From: Halomonas nitroreducens
GTDB taxonomy: Bacteria; Pseudomonadota; Gammaproteobacteria; Pseudomonadales; Halomonadaceae
DNA length: 64,000 bases
Assembly (NCBI RefSeq): GCF_003966155.1
Contig: NZ_RXNS01000001.1
Location: forward strand, 62,001 to 126,000
Reading direction: 5' to 3'
Part shown: positions 8,788 through 16,974 of the stretch, in pieces
Position numbering within the stretch: position 1 is the first letter of the stretch
Layout: each line of letters starts with the position of its first letter
The notes under the pieces: model-generated
Seen by the model: only the letters and a program-made list of their open reading frames with translations
The model's database searches: none
Told to the model about the DNA's origin: nothing
Program-made: the position numbers and the translations under genes

Positions 8788-9309
8788 TCAGGACTCTCCG
8801 CGTAGGATTTCCGCCAGGTACTGCAGCGTGAGCAGGGTGATGCCGAGGGCCAGGGGCAGCAGGGCCGGCCACAGCGGGGGGTTCCACACCGTGCCGGTGG
8901 TCCAGCCACCGTGGTAGGCCTCGAGGAGGTAGTGCCAGCCGCCATAGGTCAGGGCGGCGCAGAAGCCCAGCCCGACCAGCGACGCGACCAGCTGCATGGC
9001 CTTGCGGGGCCAGCCGCCAATGGCATCGGGAAGGACCGTGACCGCGACATGGCCGCCGGTCATCAGCACATAGGGGGCACCGAACAGCATGGCGCCGGTG
9101 ACGGAGAAGACGGCGAACTCGGTCTGCCAGATGGTGCTTTCCCCCAGCACGTAGCGCATGAAGATCATGTGGCAGACCGCCAGCACGCCCGCCAGCAACA
9201 GGGCGCCGGCGAGGACGGCGACCGCGACCGACAGGCGGTCGAGCACACGGATATAGGCGCCGATCACGCCACGGCTGGGCGCAACCGCGCGACTTGAACT
9301 GTGATCCAT
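8788..9309 (-). CDS. TRAP transporter small permease (DctQ/MatQ-type)
   Basis: The four-helix small membrane subunit that partners the large TRAP permease. The 173-residue protein has four hydrophobic stretches (about residues 22-45, 60-80, 98-118 and 140-160) and the family signature FMRYVLGESTIWQTEFA. The ATG at 9309 gives the normal DctQ length; a start 21 codons upstream would run into low-complexity sequence after the binding-protein gene. It lies 67 bp after the binding protein gene and 2 bp before the large permease. Confidence 0.9.
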   Translation of the reverse strand: MDHSSSRAVAPSRGVIGAYIRVLDRLSVAVAVLAGALLLAGVLAVCHMIFMRYVLGESTIWQTEFAVFSVTGAMLFGAPYVLMTGGHVAVTVLPDAIGGWPRKAMQLVASLVGLGFCAALTYGGWHYLLEAYHGGWTTGTVWNPPLWPALLPLALGITLLTLQYLAEILRGES

Positions 9310-9376
9310 GGAACACCCCGGCGTCGGTGAGTGGAGGGCTGCCTCGGGCGAGGCAGCCGGGGACGGGCGCACGGGC

Positions 9377-10375
9377 TTACTCGACGGCCAGGGCGGCGTC
9401 GATCAGGGCCTGTCCGTTGGGGACGTTCTCGGCGAAGGTCTTGTAGGAACTCTGCTTGGCGATCTCCAGCCAGGCGTTGTAGTTCTCCTCGCTCATGGTC
9501 ACCACCTCGACGCCATTCTCCTCGTAGACGTCCACCAGCTTCTGGTCGAGGGCCGCGGCCTCGCCGGCGAAGTACTCCTCGGCCTTCTGGCCCGCCTCGG
9601 TGAGGGCCTGCTGCTGCTGCTCGTTGAGCCTGTCCCAGCTCTGCTCGGAGATCAGGATCGGCTCGTACATGAACCACAGGGCGTTCTCGCCCGGGGCGGT
9701 CAGGCAGTCGACCTGCTCGTAGATGCGGTAGGAGACGAACGAGCCGGAGGAGGTATTGGCGCCGTCGAGCACGCCGGTCTGCATGGCGGTGTAGATCTCG
9801 GAGGACGGCATCGAGGCGATCGACGCGCCAGCGGTGGCCAGCATCTCGTCAAAGGCCGGACCGGCGGCGCGCATGGTCTGTCCCTCGACGGTGTCCGGGG
9901 CGGTGATGCAGCGCATGTTCGAGGCGAAGCCCCCCGCCAGCCAGGCGTCGGACAGCACCCGAGCGCCAGCGTCGTTGATCACCTGCTTGATCATGTCCAT
10001 GAACTCGGAGTCGTTGAGCCGCTGGGCGCGTTCGTGGCTGCGCACCAGGCCGGGCATCAGGGTGGCCGAGAACTCCGGGTGACGGCCGCTGGCGTAGTCG
10101 AGGGGCAGTGAGGTCATGTCGAGGCGGCCGCGTACCAGCGCCGGCCACTGCTCCTTGGCCTTGAACAGCGACTGGCCGGGGTGGACCTGGATCTTCAGGC
10201 CGACGTCCGCCGCGGCGACCTCGTCGGCGATCAGCTGTACCATCTCGTCACGCACGTCGCCCTGGCCGCCAGGGAACTGGTGGGAGGCACGCAGCACGGT
10301 TTCCGCCGAGGCGGCACTGCTGAAGGCGAGGGCCAGCGATAGGGTGGCAACGGCGGATGCGATCGGGGTTTTCAT
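9377..10375 (-). CDS. TRAP transporter substrate-binding protein (DctP/MatP-type)
   Basis: Periplasmic solute-binding protein, 332 residues, with a Sec signal peptide (MKTPIASAVATLSLALAF, predicted cleavage after Ala24 in ASA-ET). The mature part follows the DctP fold: VLRASHQFP at the start, a TMRAAGPAFDEML hinge region and GVLDGANTSSGSF. The family arginine-type ligand residues are in the RAAG segment, which fits a carboxylate. It is the first gene of the malonate operon and is divergent from gntR, with two operator-like repeats in between. The final residues ALIDAALAVE are normal, so the gene is complete. Confidence 0.92.
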   Translation of the reverse strand: MKTPIASAVATLSLALAFSSAASAETVLRASHQFPGGQGDVRDEMVQLIADEVAAADVGLKIQVHPGQSLFKAKEQWPALVRGRLDMTSLPLDYASGRHPEFSATLMPGLVRSHERAQRLNDSEFMDMIKQVINDAGARVLSDAWLAGGFASNMRCITAPDTVEGQTMRAAGPAFDEMLATAGASIASMPSSEIYTAMQTGVLDGANTSSGSFVSYRIYEQVDCLTAPGENALWFMYEPILISEQSWDRLNEQQQQALTEAGQKAEEYFAGEAAALDQKLVDVYEENGVEVVTMSEENYNAWLEIAKQSSYKTFAENVPNGQALIDAALAVE

Positions 10376-10421
10376 GGCGTCTCCTGGACGATTGTTGTTG
10401 TGTGATATATATCAGCCAAGC

Positions 10422-10457
10422 TGATGTATACTTCTTATAGGCTTGACGTATACTAGT
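10422..10457. promoter_or_regulatory. Paired GntR-type operators (TGAYGTATACTWST, two copies)
   Basis: Two near-identical 14-bp repeats at 10422-10435 and 10444-10457, each centred on the palindrome GTATAC, with centres 22 bp apart (about two helical turns, same face of DNA). GTATAC cores are typical of FCD-subfamily GntR regulators. They lie between the divergent gntR gene and the malonate TRAP operon, close enough to either promoter for repression. The repeats and spacing are read directly; binding by the neighbouring GntR protein is inferred. Confidence 0.6.
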
Positions 10458-10532
10458 GTCAAACGCGGCGGGACTAGACCATAGTGGCAATGACCGCGGC
10501 GAATCGGCGTTCCATTGCAAGGGAGGTGGCCT

Positions 10533-11219
10533 GTGAACGGCGCGAAACGATCGAACGCCCAGCGACTCAAGGACTCGCTGGAGGATGACATCATCAACGG
10601 GCGGCGCCTGCCCGGCGAGCGGCTCGATCCCGAGGCCCTGGGGCGCGACTATCAGGTCTCGCGCACCCCGGTGCGCGAGGCGATCCAGCAGCTGGTGGCC
10701 AGCGGCCTGGTCACGGTGTCGCCCAAGAAGGGCACCTTCGTGGCGAAGATCGGCATCGACCAGCTGATCGAGATGTTCGAGGTCATGGCGGAGCTGGAGG
10801 GCATGTGCGGCCGCCTGGCGGCCCGGCGGATCACGGCGGGCGAGCTCGTCGAGTTGCGCGAGGCCCTGGAGCGCTGCGAGGCCGCTGCCCGGGACGGCGA
10901 CCCGGACGAGTACTACTACGAGAACGAGGGGTTTCATCACGCCATCTACGCGGCGAGCCACAACGGCTTCCTGGCCGAGGAAGCCCGCCAGCTGAAGCAG
11001 CGGCTCAAGCCCTATCGTCGCATGCAGCTGCAGGTGCGCCACCGCATGGGCACCTCGCTGGACGAGCATCGGCGGATTCTTGCCGCCATCGAGGCGGGGG
11101 AGGCCGAGCAGGCCGAAGATATCCTGCGGGAGCATGTGCTGATCCAGGGCGAGCGCTTCAGCGATTTCGTGTCCAGCGTCAGGGCCCTCGAGCGGCAGGG
11201 GGCGTCCCTGGCGCCGTGA
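10533..11219 (+). CDS. GntR-family (FCD) transcriptional regulator of the malonate operon
   Basis: A 228-residue regulator with an N-terminal winged helix (about residues 8-75; YQVSRTPVREAIQQLVASGLV) and a C-terminal FCD ligand-binding domain whose metal-site residues include the Asp-rich DEYYYENEGFHHAIYAASHN segment and later histidines (DEHRRIL, REHVL). A GTG start at 10533 is preferred: GGGAGG lies 6 bp upstream, whereas the TTG further up has no such site. Divergence from the TRAP-matAB operon and the two intervening GTATAC repeats make it the likely malonate-responsive repressor of that operon and of itself. Confidence 0.88.
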   Translation: MNGAKRSNAQRLKDSLEDDIINGRRLPGERLDPEALGRDYQVSRTPVREAIQQLVASGLVTVSPKKGTFVAKIGIDQLIEMFEVMAELEGMCGRLAARRITAGELVELREALERCEAAARDGDPDEYYYENEGFHHAIYAASHNGFLAEEARQLKQRLKPYRRMQLQVRHRMGTSLDEHRRILAAIEAGEAEQAEDILREHVLIQGERFSDFVSSVRALERQGASLAP

Positions 11220-11343
11220 GTCGCCTGTGGCGGCGAGGGGCCGCTATGTCCCGGACGGGGCGCTTGGCCTACGCTGAGAAGTATGGCCGGCCGGAGGTTG
11301 CCATCCCGGGCACCCGCGGCGCCGGCGGCGAGGGCAGACCGCC

Positions 11344-12993
11344 ATGCAGGACTCCTCCCTTCACCTCTTGCTGGTCGAGGACAATCCACTTCACAGCAAG
11401 CTGATCCAGCGGCTGCTCGCCGCCGATACCCAGCTCGACTGCGATGTCGAGGCCGTGGACAACCTGGCCGATGGGCTCACGCGACTGGTCAAGGGTGGCG
11501 TGGACCTGGTGCTGCTCGACCTGGTGCTGCCCGACAGCGAGGAGCTGGAGACGCTGTTCCGCGTGCGTCTGGTGGCGCCCCAGGTGCCGGTGGTGGTGCT
11601 GACCAGCCTCGACGACGTCAAGCTGGCCGCCCGGGCGGTGGAGTCCGGCGCCTATGACTACCTGGTCAAGACGCACCTCAAGGGCGTGGCTCTGGGGCGG
11701 GCGATTCGCTATACCCTGTCCCGGGCCCGGCGACGGGGCGGTGAGTGGGACTCGCCGATGTTCCGGCTGGCCCAGCAGCAGTTCCTCAAGGCCGCCCAGT
11801 ACATGGGCCTGGACGACAACATTCGCCAGCGCCTGCTGTTCCCCCAGCGCACCCAGGTGGTCAGCTTTCCCTTCTTCCGTGACGATCGCTCCCAGGTGGA
11901 GACCGTCTTCGGCTACCGGGTGCAGCACTTGCTGACCATGGGCCCGACCAAGGGCGGGATCCGCTATCACGAGGACGTGGACCTCGGCGAGGTCGCTGCC
12001 CTGGCGATGTGGATGACCTGGAAGTGCGCGCTGATGAAGCTGCCCTTCGGTGGCGCCAAGGGCGGGGTGGGGGTCGACCCCACCACCCTCAGCGATCGCG
12101 AACTGCAGCGCCTGACGCGGCGCTATACCGCCGAGATCATCGAGATCATTGGCCCCGATAAGGACATCCCGGCCCCGGACATGGGCACCGACGAACGGGT
12201 GATGGCCTGGCTGATGGATACCTACAGCCAGCAGGTCGGCCACGCGGTGCCCGCGGTGGTCACCGGCAAGCCGGTGGTGCTGGGCGGCTCCCTGGGGCGC
12301 AAGGAAGCCACAGGTCGCGGCCTGGTGTACCTGATCGAGGCCTCGGCGGCGCACCTGGGCATCGAGCTTGCCGGGGCCACGGCGGTGGTGCAGGGCTTCG
12401 GCAACGTCGGCAGCCATGCGGCCATCTGCCTCGCCGATCTCGGCGTGCGCATCATCGGCGTGGGCGACGCCAGCACCAGCCTCCACGCCCCGGATGGCCT
12501 CTCGGTGGAGTCGCTGCTGGCCCACGTGGCCGAGCGCCGGGTGCTGGCGGGTTTCCCGGATGCGGAAGCGATCAGCAACGCCGAACTGCTCGAGCTGCCC
12601 TGCGATGTGCTGGTGCTGGCGGCCCTGCAGAACCAGGTGACGGTCGAGAATGCCGCCCGCCTGGGTTGCCGGCTGCTGGCCGAGGGTGCCAACGGGCCCA
12701 CCACCCTCGAGGCCGATGACATCCTCGCCGACAACGAGGTCTTCGTGCTGCCGGACATCCTCGGCAATGCCGGCGGGGTGACGGTGTCCTACTTCGAGTG
12801 GGTGCAGGGCTTGCAGAACCTGATGTGGCCCCTTGAAGAGATCAACCGCCGGCAGAAGGCGATCCTGCTGGACGCCTTCGAGCGTACCCGAAGACGGGCC
12901 GAGGAGAGCCATCTCGACATGCGCACGGCGGCCCTGATCGAGGCCATTACGCGGGTCACCGAGGCCAAGCTGCTGCGCGGCGTCTTCCCGTGA
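11344..12993 (+). CDS. Response-regulator receiver domain fused to glutamate dehydrogenase
   Basis: One uninterrupted 549-codon frame encodes two complete modules. Residues 5-125 form a CheY-like receiver: acidic pair Glu12/Asp13 (LLVEDN), phospho-acceptor Asp59 (VLLDLVLPD), switch Thr87 (VVLTS) and Lys109 (YLVKT) are all present. After a short basic linker, residues 138-549 form a full-length hexameric-type Glu/Leu/Phe/Val dehydrogenase with substrate lysines Lys203 (GPTKGGIR) and Lys227 (MTWKCAL), catalytic Lys239 (GGAKGG), catalytic Asp279 (PAPDMGT) and dinucleotide motif GFGNVG (351-356). Such enzymes interconvert glutamate and 2-oxoglutarate plus ammonia. The next gene, 19 bp downstream, is a hybrid histidine kinase ending in an Hpt domain, its probable phosphodonor. 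Direct control of the enzyme by phosphorylation is my inference; I recall no studied example. Glutamate is the likeliest substrate but leucine or valine cannot be excluded. Confidence 0.9.
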   Translation: MQDSSLHLLLVEDNPLHSKLIQRLLAADTQLDCDVEAVDNLADGLTRLVKGGVDLVLLDLVLPDSEELETLFRVRLVAPQVPVVVLTSLDDVKLAARAVESGAYDYLVKTHLKGVALGRAIRYTLSRARRRGGEWDSPMFRLAQQQFLKAAQYMGLDDNIRQRLLFPQRTQVVSFPFFRDDRSQVETVFGYRVQHLLTMGPTKGGIRYHEDVDLGEVAALAMWMTWKCALMKLPFGGAKGGVGVDPTTLSDRELQRLTRRYTAEIIEIIGPDKDIPAPDMGTDERVMAWLMDTYSQQVGHAVPAVVTGKPVVLGGSLGRKEATGRGLVYLIEASAAHLGIELAGATAVVQGFGNVGSHAAICLADLGVRIIGVGDASTSLHAPDGLSVESLLAHVAERRVLAGFPDAEAISNAELLELPCDVLVLAALQNQVTVENAARLGCRLLAEGANGPTTLEADDILADNEVFVLPDILGNAGGVTVSYFEWVQGLQNLMWPLEEINRRQKAILLDAFERTRRRAEESHLDMRTAALIEAITRVTEAKLLRGVFP

Positions 12994-13012
12994 ACGTTCG
13001 GGTGGGGACACG

Positions 13013-16000
13013 ATGAGCGAAAATGCCGGAGACGGCGACCGGCATGGTCTCAATGACCCGGCGGCCTTCCTGAGCCTGATCCAGGCCATCACCCGGGCGG
13101 CCAACGAGGCAATGCAGGTCGATGACGCGTTGCGCCAGGCCCTCCGGGAGGTCTGCCGGCACACTGGCTGGAAGGTCGGCCATGCCTGGTGGCTGGCCGA
13201 TCCGGCCACCGGGGAGCTGGTCTCGACGCGGCTCTGGTATCCCGATGACGATCAGGCCTTCGCGGCCTTCCGGGGTGTCACCGAGGCGGCTCGCTGGGGG
13301 TCCAGCTGGGGGCTGGTCGAACGCGTCCAGAGCCGTGCTGCGCCGGTGTGGATCCGCGATGTCACCCAGGATCCCGAGTTCCAGCGCGCGCGGCAGGCCC
13401 GGGATATCGAGGTGCGGGCCGGGGCTGCCTTCCCGGTACTGGTGGGCGACGAGGTGGTCGCCGTGCTGGAATTCTTTGCCGACCGCATCATGGCGCCGGA
13501 TGAGGCCCTGATGGAGGTGATGGCGCAGACCGGCACCCAGCTGGGCCGGGTGATCGAGCGTGAGCGGGCCGCTCAGGCCCTGCGCGAGAGCGAGCGCCGG
13601 CTGGCGACCCTGATGGCCAACCTGCCCGGCATGGCCTATCGCGGTCTGAACGATCGCGACTGGAGCATGGAGTTCGTCAGCGAGGGCTGCCGCGCGCTGA
13701 CCGGCTATGCCCCCGAGGCGCTGATCCATGGCCAGCCGAGCTATTCCGACCTCATCCACCCCGAGGAGCGCGAAGGCCTGTGGGCGGCGGTCCAGGCCGC
13801 CCTGGCCGAGCGGCGTCCCTTCCAGGTCGAGTATCGTATCCAGACGCGGGACGGCAGCGAGAAATGGGTCTGGGAGCAGGGCTGCGGTGTCTTCGATGCT
13901 GCCGGCGAGCTCCTGGCACTGGAAGGCTTCATGAGCGATATCACCGACCAGCGCCAGAGCCGCCAGGCGCTGTCCGCCCAGGTGGCGGCGACCCAGGCCG
14001 AGCGAGCCCGGGCGGAAGCCGCCCACCACCAGCTCAGCGAGGCCCTCGAGGCGATCTCCGACGGCTTCACCCTCTACGATGCCGACGATCGCCTGGTGAT
14101 CTTCAACCGCAAGTTCCGCGATGTCTTCTCGGGCTCCCCCGACATGGTCGAGCCGGGCATGCGCTACGAGGAGCTGATCCGCGCCGCGGCCGAGCACGGC
14201 ATCGTCGATACCGGCGACAAGAACGTCGAGGAGTGGGTCGCCTGGCGGCTCGCCCTGCACCGCAACCCCGGGCCGCCGATCCGCATCAAACGCCATGACC
14301 GGCTGCGTCAGCGAGTCAGCGAGCGGCGCACTCGGGACGGAGGCATGGCGACCATCTATACCGACATCACCGAGCTGGAGGAACAGCGCGAGAGCCTCGA
14401 GGAGCAGGTGGCGATGACCGAGGCCGCGCAGGCCCGGGCCGAGGCGGCCCATGCCCAGCTGACCGAGGCCCTGGAGTCGATCGCCGAGGGCTTCGCGCTG
14501 TTCGATGCCGAGGACCGACTGGTGCTGTTCAATAGCCGCTTCAAGGAGCATTTCGTCACCCTGGGCGATGCGGTCCGGCCGGGCCTGCGCTTCGAGGACC
14601 TGCTGCGAGCCGTGGTCGACGGCGGCTTCACCCCGCGGGACTATTCCTCCGGGGAGGCCTTCATCCGCGAGCGCCTGGCCCGGCACCGCCATCCTGCCGG
14701 GCCCTTCCAGTTCACCCGCAGCGACGGCGTCTGCGTACAGATCAGCGAGCACCTGACCGCCGAGGGGGCCCATGTCGGGGTCTACTCGGATATCACCGAG
14801 CTGGAGCACCACCGCCAGCGGCTGGAGGAGATGGTCGCCCAGCGCACCACGGCCCTCCAGGCGACCACCGAGCAGCTGCGCGCCTCCGAGGGCGAGCTGC
14901 GCCGGGCACGGGACGAGGCGCAGCAGGCCAGCCTGGCCAAGAGCGAGTTCCTGGCCAACATGAGCCACGAGATTCGCACGCCGATGAACGGCGTGATCGG
15001 CATCGCCGAGCTGCTGGAGCGCACCGAGCTTACCGAGCAGCAGGCCGAGTACGTGGCGATCATCCAGAAGTCCGCCGACACCCTGTTGGGGCTGATCAAC
15101 AACATCCTCGACTTCTCGAAGATCGAGGCGGGCCGTCTCGAGCTGGAAGCGACCGACTTCGCGCTGCGCGATACCCTCGGCGACACCCTGCAGACGCTGT
15201 CCCTGCAGGCCGACGAGAAGGGCCTGGAGCTGGCGGTGCACATCCCGCCGGAAGTGCCCGACCGGGTGCGAGGCGATCCGATGCGCCTGCGCCAGGTGGT
15301 GGTCAATCTGGTCGGCAATGCCATCAAGTTCACCGAGGCCGGCGAGATCGTGGTCGACCTGGGCATCGAATCCCTCGATGAGACACGGCTGCGCCTCGCC
15401 TTCGAGATCCTCGACACCGGGGTGGGCATTCCCGAGGTCAAGCGCCGCCAGATCTTCGAGGCCTTCAGCCAGGCCGACACCTCCACCACCCGACAGAGCG
15501 GGGGCACCGGGCTGGGCCTGTCCATTGCCGCCCAGCTGGTCGGCATGATGGGCGGGCAGATCGAGGTCGACAGCGGCCCCAAGGGGCAGGGCAGTCGTTT
15601 CATGTTCGCCCTCGATCTCGGCCTCCCCGCCCCGTATGTGGCGAGGCCCTCGCATCCCGCCGCGCTGCACGGACGGCAGGTACTGGTGGTCGACGACAAT
15701 GCCACCAATCGGCGTATCCTCGAGGAGATCCTGCTCAGCTGGCACATGCGCCCCACCGTGGTGGCGAGTGGCGCCGCGGCCCTCGCCGCCCTCGAGCGGC
15801 TGGAGTCCCGCGGCGAGGCCTTCCCGCTGGCGCTGCTCGACCTGGTGATGCCCGGGATGAGCGGGCTGGAGCTGGCCGAGCGCATCCGCGAGCATCCGGC
15901 CCACGCCGGCATGCCGATCCTGATGCTGTCCTCCGGGGGACGTACCGGCGACGCCGTGCAGCGCCGCCAGCTGCGCATCGCCCGCTTGCTGCTCAAGCCG

Positions 16001-16855
16001 GTCAAGCAGTCGGCGCTGCTCGACGCGGTCGGCGAGGCGCTGGAGATCGGGGCCGTCCGCCGCCGGCCCGGCGTCGTGAAAGACATGCGTCTGACGGGAG
16101 GGGGACGGCGCGTCCTGCTGGTGGAGGACGGGGTCACCAATCAGCGGGTGGCGACGGACCTGCTGCACCAGCATGGCCACCGGGTCGAGCTGGCCGAGAA
16201 CGGTCGCGAGGCCCTCGAGGCCGTGCGGCGTCGCGCCTTCGACGTGGTGCTGATGGATATCCACATGCCGGTGATGGATGGCCTGGCGGCCGCCCGGGCG
16301 ATCCGCGAACTGGAGCGGGAGCGCGGCGGGCACGTGCCGATCGTGGCGATGACGGCGAGTGCCACCAAGGAGGATCGCGAGCGCTGCCTGGCGGCGGGCA
16401 TGGATGACTTCGTGACCAAGCCCTTTCGCGCCGCCGAGCTCTATGCGGCCGTGGAAGAAGAGGCGCCACCGGGCGACGCCCCCGCCGACAGCGCGGCGCC
16501 GAGCCCGCGGGGCGCGTCGCTCCGGCTGGACTGGCAGACGGCGCTGGACAATCTCGACGGCAACCGGGCGCTGCTGGTCGAGATGGTCGACGTCTTCCTC
16601 GAGGAGTGCCCGCAGCTGCTGCAGGCGATGGAGACGGCGCTCGACGACAACGATGCCAGGGCACTGCGCCGCCACGCCCATACCCTCAAGGGGTCGGCCC
16701 GGGTAGTGGGCGGCCAGGCGGCGGGGGACGCCGCCCAGTCCCTCGAGGCATTGGCCAAGGCCGGCGAGCTGGAGCGGGCCCGGCCGGCCCTGGAGGCGCT
16801 GCGGCGGGCCGTGGTCGAGTTGGCCCCGCTGCTCGAGGCGGCACGACGAGGCTGA
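13013..16855 (+). CDS. Soluble hybrid sensor histidine kinase (GAF-PAS-PAS-PAS-HisKA-HATPase-REC-REC-Hpt)
   Basis: A 1280-residue kinase with no membrane segment, so it senses something in the cytoplasm. Order: GAF (about 20-185), PAS (195-310), two PAS_7-like repeats (345-455 and 485-590) that resemble each other closely (EAISDGFTLYDADDRL and ESIAEGFALFDAEDRL), coiled coil, HisKA with phospho-His652 (MSHEIRTPMNG), HATPase with N box near 752 and GTGLGLSIA, receiver 1 (Asp943), receiver 2 (Asp1082, LMDIHMPVMDG) and a C-terminal Hpt (His1223, HAHTLKGSA). The build allows a full phosphorelay ending on an external receiver, most obviously Asp59 of the dehydrogenase fusion 19 bp upstream. The signal is unknown. 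Receiver 1 is somewhat degenerate around its Thr/Ser switch (MLSSGG) but keeps Asp and Lys. Confidence 0.93.
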   Translation: MSENAGDGDRHGLNDPAAFLSLIQAITRAANEAMQVDDALRQALREVCRHTGWKVGHAWWLADPATGELVSTRLWYPDDDQAFAAFRGVTEAARWGSSWGLVERVQSRAAPVWIRDVTQDPEFQRARQARDIEVRAGAAFPVLVGDEVVAVLEFFADRIMAPDEALMEVMAQTGTQLGRVIERERAAQALRESERRLATLMANLPGMAYRGLNDRDWSMEFVSEGCRALTGYAPEALIHGQPSYSDLIHPEEREGLWAAVQAALAERRPFQVEYRIQTRDGSEKWVWEQGCGVFDAAGELLALEGFMSDITDQRQSRQALSAQVAATQAERARAEAAHHQLSEALEAISDGFTLYDADDRLVIFNRKFRDVFSGSPDMVEPGMRYEELIRAAAEHGIVDTGDKNVEEWVAWRLALHRNPGPPIRIKRHDRLRQRVSERRTRDGGMATIYTDITELEEQRESLEEQVAMTEAAQARAEAAHAQLTEALESIAEGFALFDAEDRLVLFNSRFKEHFVTLGDAVRPGLRFEDLLRAVVDGGFTPRDYSSGEAFIRERLARHRHPAGPFQFTRSDGVCVQISEHLTAEGAHVGVYSDITELEHHRQRLEEMVAQRTTALQATTEQLRASEGELRRARDEAQQASLAKSEFLANMSHEIRTPMNGVIGIAELLERTELTEQQAEYVAIIQKSADTLLGLINNILDFSKIEAGRLELEATDFALRDTLGDTLQTLSLQADEKGLELAVHIPPEVPDRVRGDPMRLRQVVVNLVGNAIKFTEAGEIVVDLGIESLDETRLRLAFEILDTGVGIPEVKRRQIFEAFSQADTSTTRQSGGTGLGLSIAAQLVGMMGGQIEVDSGPKGQGSRFMFALDLGLPAPYVARPSHPAALHGRQVLVVDDNATNRRILEEILLSWHMRPTVVASGAAALAALERLESRGEAFPLALLDLVMPGMSGLELAERIREHPAHAGMPILMLSSGGRTGDAVQRRQLRIARLLLKPVKQSALLDAVGEALEIGAVRRRPGVVKDMRLTGGGRRVLLVEDGVTNQRVATDLLHQHGHRVELAENGREALEAVRRRAFDVVLMDIHMPVMDGLAAARAIRELERERGGHVPIVAMTASATKEDRERCLAAGMDDFVTKPFRAAELYAAVEEEAPPGDAPADSAAPSPRGASLRLDWQTALDNLDGNRALLVEMVDVFLEECPQLLQAMETALDDNDARALRRHAHTLKGSARVVGGQAAGDAAQSLEALAKAGELERARPALEALRRAVVELAPLLEAARRG

Positions 16856-16974
16856 CCCGGTGGCGTACCCGGGAGGTCTCCAAGGCTTGGCCTGATAAGT
16901 CGACCAGCGCAGGCACGTTTCGGACATTGCCTAAACTGAAACTGTCATCGGCCGTGCTGTACGGAGGACGGAAT

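Noticed and set aside
7434..8945. A 503-codon minus-strand frame overlapping the TRAP permease
   Set aside because: Arg/Gly/Pro/Ala-rich out-of-frame reading of the TRAP large permease gene, which is well supported in its own frame.
12956..16927. A 1323-codon open frame on the minus strand
   Set aside because: It lies opposite the hybrid kinase gene, has low-complexity His/Gln/Gly/Leu-rich sequence and no motif; long antisense frames are expected in such GC-rich coding DNA.
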